Below the pieces are notes generated by a model. That model worked only from the letters and a program-made list of their open reading frames with translations, was not told the DNA's origin and made no database searches. 64,000 nt of DNA, taken from assembly GCF_017873135.1 (NCBI RefSeq), contig NZ_JAGGJV010000002.1, positions 558,001 to 622,000 of the forward strand, in the 5' to 3' direction. Within the stretch, counting starts at the first letter, position 1. Each line of letters starts with the position of its first letter. This document shows positions 61,666 to 64,000 of this stretch, piece after piece. The position numbers were made by a program, and so were the translations under genes. Origin of the DNA: Rhizobium herbae (lineage in GTDB: Bacteria > Pseudomonadota > Alphaproteobacteria > Rhizobiales > Rhizobiaceae).

Positions 61666-62538
61666 ATGACACGCGCCTTCCGTGCATCCCTAAAATTTTA
61701 CGGGATTTTCACGCTTTGCGTGCTGTCGGTTGTATCTTTTTCAACCGTGTCGCGGGCCGCGGAGGGGGTTCATGACCTGCCCCTGCTGTTTGACGCGCGC
61801 GAGCGGATTGCAAAGCCGGACCTGAGTGGCCTTGCACGGTTGCGGTTCCTGACGACCGTGGATTTCCCGCCGTTCAATTTTATCGATCAATCCGGCAAGC
61901 TGTCAGGCTTCCATGTGGATCTGGTGCGGGAAATCTGCCGCGAGCTGGAGATCGACGCCAAGTGCCAGATCCAGGCCGTGACCTTCGCGGAATTGCAGCC
62001 GGCGCTTGAGGACGGGCAGGGGGAGGCGGTGGTCGCCGGGATCGGCATCAGCCCGGAATTGCGCCAGCGCTTCGCCTTTTCCCGCGCCTTCATGAAATTG
62101 CCAGCCCGCTTCGCCGCCAATCGCCAGGTCATGGGGGCGGATCTTTCCGTGGCGTCGCTCAGTGGCAAGCCCGTTGGTGCGGTATCGGGGACCACGCATG
62201 AGGCGATGCTGAAGGCCTTTTTCCCGAAGCTTGAAACGCGGTCCTTCCCCAGCCGTGAAGCCATGCTGGCCGCCCTCAAGCAGGGGAGCGTTGCCGCGGT
62301 CTTTTCGGACGGGATGCAATTGTCCTTCTGGGCAGCCGGCAGCGACGCCGCCGATTGCTGCGCGCTCCTCGACGGCGCCTATTTCTCGCAGCGCTTCCTC
62401 GGCGAGGGGCTGGCGATCATGAACCGCAAGGGCGATTCTGCGCTGACGCAGGCGATCGACCACGCGCTTCTGGAATTGTCCCGCAAGGGCCGTCTCAACG
62501 AGATCTACCTGCGCTATTTCCCGGCCGGGATTTATTGA
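61666..62538 (+). CDS. Periplasmic solute-binding protein (SBP family 3)
   Basis: A 290-residue exported protein. Signal peptide about 1-32. The mature part has the amino-acid-binding fold: LRFLTTVDFPPFNFIDQSGKLSGFHVDLVREIC, VTFAELQPALEDGQGEAVVAGI, RQRFAFSRAFMK and a C-terminal LARKGRLNEIYLRYF-type end. No permease or ATPase gene is next to it, so it may be an orphan binding protein. ATG 61666 is used; ATG 61657 is three codons earlier. Confidence 0.85.
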   Translation: MTRAFRASLKFYGIFTLCVLSVVSFSTVSRAAEGVHDLPLLFDARERIAKPDLSGLARLRFLTTVDFPPFNFIDQSGKLSGFHVDLVREICRELEIDAKCQIQAVTFAELQPALEDGQGEAVVAGIGISPELRQRFAFSRAFMKLPARFAANRQVMGADLSVASLSGKPVGAVSGTTHEAMLKAFFPKLETRSFPSREAMLAALKQGSVAAVFSDGMQLSFWAAGSDAADCCALLDGAYFSQRFLGEGLAIMNRKGDSALTQAIDHALLELSRKGRLNEIYLRYFPAGIY

Positions 62539-62576
62539 AACATGTGCTGCTGCATCCTTCGAAACGGGAGCAGCTT

Positions 62577-62987
62577 CTACTTGCGGAAGCGGGCCATGGC
62601 GCCGCGCTCGATCGCCGCACAGGTGAGCTTGTCGAGACCCAGCCGGTCGCGCAGAAGCTGCAGCAGGCGAATTTCCTCCTGACGGATCGAGAGATCGGCC
62701 GCGGCCAGTTCGACCGCCAGCGCGTAGGCCGTATCGTAGAGACGCGAAGGCAGCGCTTCGCGCACCACCTCGAGCGCAATGTCCAGTCCTTCCGGGCCAT
62801 CGAGAAGGGCGGCGCACTCGCGTGCGGCATGCACCAGGTGGTCGTGATCGAATCCGTCAAAGACCGGCAGGAAGCTGGTGAGGCTGCCGATGCGTTCCAA
62901 CTCATCATCGCTCATGGCGGTATCGACCGCCGACATCATCACCATGACGTAGATGAGGGCTTCGTGATGGCTCATGTTTTCGGGCAT
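62577..62987 (-). CDS. TerB-like protein
   Basis: A 136-residue all-helical protein of the TerB (tellurite resistance B-like) fold. The acidic helix DTAMSDDELERIGSLTSFLP and the C-terminal AVELAAADLSIRQEEIRLLQLLRDRLGLD carry the paired Asp/Glu metal-binding features of this fold. It is convergent with the solute-binding gene. Other ter genes are absent, so tellurite resistance is not implied. Confidence 0.85.
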   Translation of the reverse strand: MPENMSHHEALIYVMVMMSAVDTAMSDDELERIGSLTSFLPVFDGFDHDHLVHAARECAALLDGPEGLDIALEVVREALPSRLYDTAYALAVELAAADLSIRQEEIRLLQLLRDRLGLDKLTCAAIERGAMARFRK

Positions 62988-63040
62988 AGGATATCCGTGC
63001 TGCTGTATCTGCGCTGAGAGGTATGGGCAGGTGCTGCCGC

Positions 63041-63886
63041 TTACAAGCCCTGTTCGATCGTGTCCGTTGCTTCGGGCACATCCATGCCCCCGGGCACGGC
63101 CGTTTCATCCAGCGGCATAGGCGTTGTGCTGAAATCCCGGGGATCGTCCCCGAAAAAGCCGAGACGGGACTTTCGCGCTGCGTCCACCTTGTCTTCGAGC
63201 GGCGAGCCTGGCTGCGCCTCGGCCCAGCCGTTTTCGGCAAGCCATAGGGCGGGGTCGGTGTTGTTGACGCTGCAGGCGGCGGTCAGCGTTCCCTGCCAAC
63301 CGTTTTTCGGGACATTGCACAGAAGCGCGCGGGCCCGCAGGAAATTGCGGAATGCGGTTCGCGCCACCACGCCGCAGGGCCAGGTCTTGCCTGCCTCGCC
63401 GCAGACACGCTCTGCCTTCTGTGGTGTCAGCCCGTCCAGTTGCAAAAGTCGGTCGCCGAACTGGATCAGGCCCGCCGACAGCGCGACCGGATGGCGAAGC
63501 ACCAGGGGAACGGGCTCCGGCCTTGCAACAGGCTCCGAAAGCGGCGTCCGGGGTTCGATGCGCTCCAGCGGCTGCGCGGTCACCTCGTCTGGAAGACCGA
63601 ATTGCTCCGGCGCGATATCGCGCACGGATTTGTTCTGTGGCTCGATCATGCCACTTTCGGCGGGATCATCAGGCACCGTCTCGCTGTTGTCCGTCTGTTC
63701 GTCGCCCGTGTTCATCCCGTCACCGCCGAGGTCGGGCACATCCGCCAGATCGGGCGTTTCCAGCGTAAACTCGGGCGTGGCGGCACTCTGCCGTCCTTGG
63801 ATGGCGGAGGCACCGCTCATCAGAAGGGCGATGGTCAGGAAAATGCCGGCGATGCCGCCGCCGGCGGTGAGAAGATGCCGCTTCAT
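63041..63886 (-). CDS. Exported protein with degenerate staphylococcal-nuclease-like domain
   Basis: A 281-residue protein with an N-terminal membrane anchor or signal (LTAGGGIAGIFLTIALLMSGASA), an acidic low-complexity region (about 40-125) and a C-terminal domain (about 128-260) resembling rhizobial thermonuclease-family proteins (CGEAGKTWPCGVVARTAFRNFLRARALLC, WLAENGWAEAQ, GFFGDDPRD). The usual catalytic RLxGIDAPE segment is replaced by LLQLDGLTPQ, so the nuclease Arg is missing. Probably not an active nuclease. Confidence 0.72.
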   Translation of the reverse strand: MKRHLLTAGGGIAGIFLTIALLMSGASAIQGRQSAATPEFTLETPDLADVPDLGGDGMNTGDEQTDNSETVPDDPAESGMIEPQNKSVRDIAPEQFGLPDEVTAQPLERIEPRTPLSEPVARPEPVPLVLRHPVALSAGLIQFGDRLLQLDGLTPQKAERVCGEAGKTWPCGVVARTAFRNFLRARALLCNVPKNGWQGTLTAACSVNNTDPALWLAENGWAEAQPGSPLEDKVDAARKSRLGFFGDDPRDFSTTPMPLDETAVPGGMDVPEATDTIEQGL

Positions 63887-63899
63887 CAGGAAAACTGTC

Positions 63900-64000
63900 C
63901 TATTGGCTCGCCCAGATGATGCGGGCTATCCACTCGACGTCGCTGAGCTCGAACGTGCGATTCGGGTGTTCGGGGTTGAGCGAGAGCAGCTCGATGCTAC
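63900..64000 (-). CDS. Partial: C-terminal end of a probable S24-type regulator
   Basis: The minus-strand frame entering from the right edge ends at TAG (63902-63900). The last 32 residues read SIELLSLNPEHPNRTFEL then SDVEWIARIIWASQ, which resembles the end of LexA-fold S24 peptidase/helix-turn-helix regulators. The gene is cut by the window edge, so only its end is visible. It lies 14 nt upstream of the nuclease-like gene on the same strand and is probably co-transcribed. Confidence 0.6.
   Translation of the reverse strand, partial: SIELLSLNPEHPNRTFELSDVEWIARIIWASQ

Noticed and set aside
62577..62987. Tellurite resistance locus
   Set aside because: Only a TerB-like fold protein is present; terC, terD, terE and terZ are absent.

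Overview
The window is a stretch of an alphaproteobacterial chromosome, most likely from the Rhizobiaceae (Rhizobium/Agrobacterium group). Support comes from GC-rich coding sequence, a GcrA cell-cycle regulator, a complete frc fructose-uptake operon of the type described in Sinorhizobium meliloti, a SAM-II riboswitch on metZ, long palindromic intergenic elements of rhizobial type, and the gene order phoR-pstSCAB-phoU-phoB-gcrA-argD-argF-hslO-apaG-metZ-dcd. No species can be named from sequence reading alone. Gene density is high and nearly everything looks like core or shell genome. I see no prophage, transposase, CRISPR array or rRNA.

Layout. 0-9.3 kb: a trypsin-like protease in AT-richer DNA, small conserved proteins, an aldo/keto reductase, an IMPACT/YigZ protein, the bifunctional proline catabolic enzyme PutA, a YkgJ cysteine-cluster protein and a metallophosphoesterase. 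9.3-13.9 kb: two divergent operons with PxpA plus two biotin-carrier-like proteins on one side and PxpB, PxpC and a proline-racemase-family enzyme on the other. 14.1-18.4 kb: a Sel1-repeat protein, a Tat-exported FecR-domain protein, a CHASE2-type nucleotide cyclase and a Crp/Fnr regulator, which look like one signalling module. 18.7-24.7 kb: DoxX, then a ROK regulator with a fucose-mutarotase-like protein, divergent from frcBCAK. 24.8-31.8 kb: pyrC, pyrE, a fructokinase-type PfkB enzyme, a GT4 glycosyltransferase and pgi. 32-43.4 kb: a candidate 29-residue small protein, fadD, an MFS pump, an AI-2E/PerM transporter, ureidoglycine aminohydrolase, several small hypothetical proteins, tRNA-Thr(CGU), nitronate monooxygenase and PPK2.

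43.5-51.4 kb is the complete phosphate-starvation cluster phoR-pstSCAB-phoU-phoB, with a PHO-box-like sequence before pstS. 51.4-59.7 kb carries gcrA, arginine biosynthesis genes argD and argF, Hsp33, ApaG, a CDP-alcohol phosphatidyltransferase, riboswitch-controlled metZ, a double-domain dCTP deaminase and tRNA-Gly(CCC). 59.7-64 kb holds an unusual family-2 glycosyltransferase, a periplasmic solute-binding protein, a TerB-like protein, a degenerate nuclease-fold envelope protein and the 3' end of a probable S24-type regulator.

How the genes work together: frcBCAK, the fructokinase and pgi give a short route from external fructose to glucose-6-phosphate. The Pho cluster is a full uptake and signalling unit, with polyphosphate kinase PPK2 next to it. 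fadD and the nitronate monooxygenase share a palindrome resembling the LiuR operator of fatty-acid and branched-chain catabolism. The observations I would check first are the 29-codon ORF with a near-perfect Shine-Dalgarno inside a structured intergenic region, the FecR/CHASE2-cyclase/Crp module, and the Pxp locus that has biotin carriers but no biotin carboxylase.
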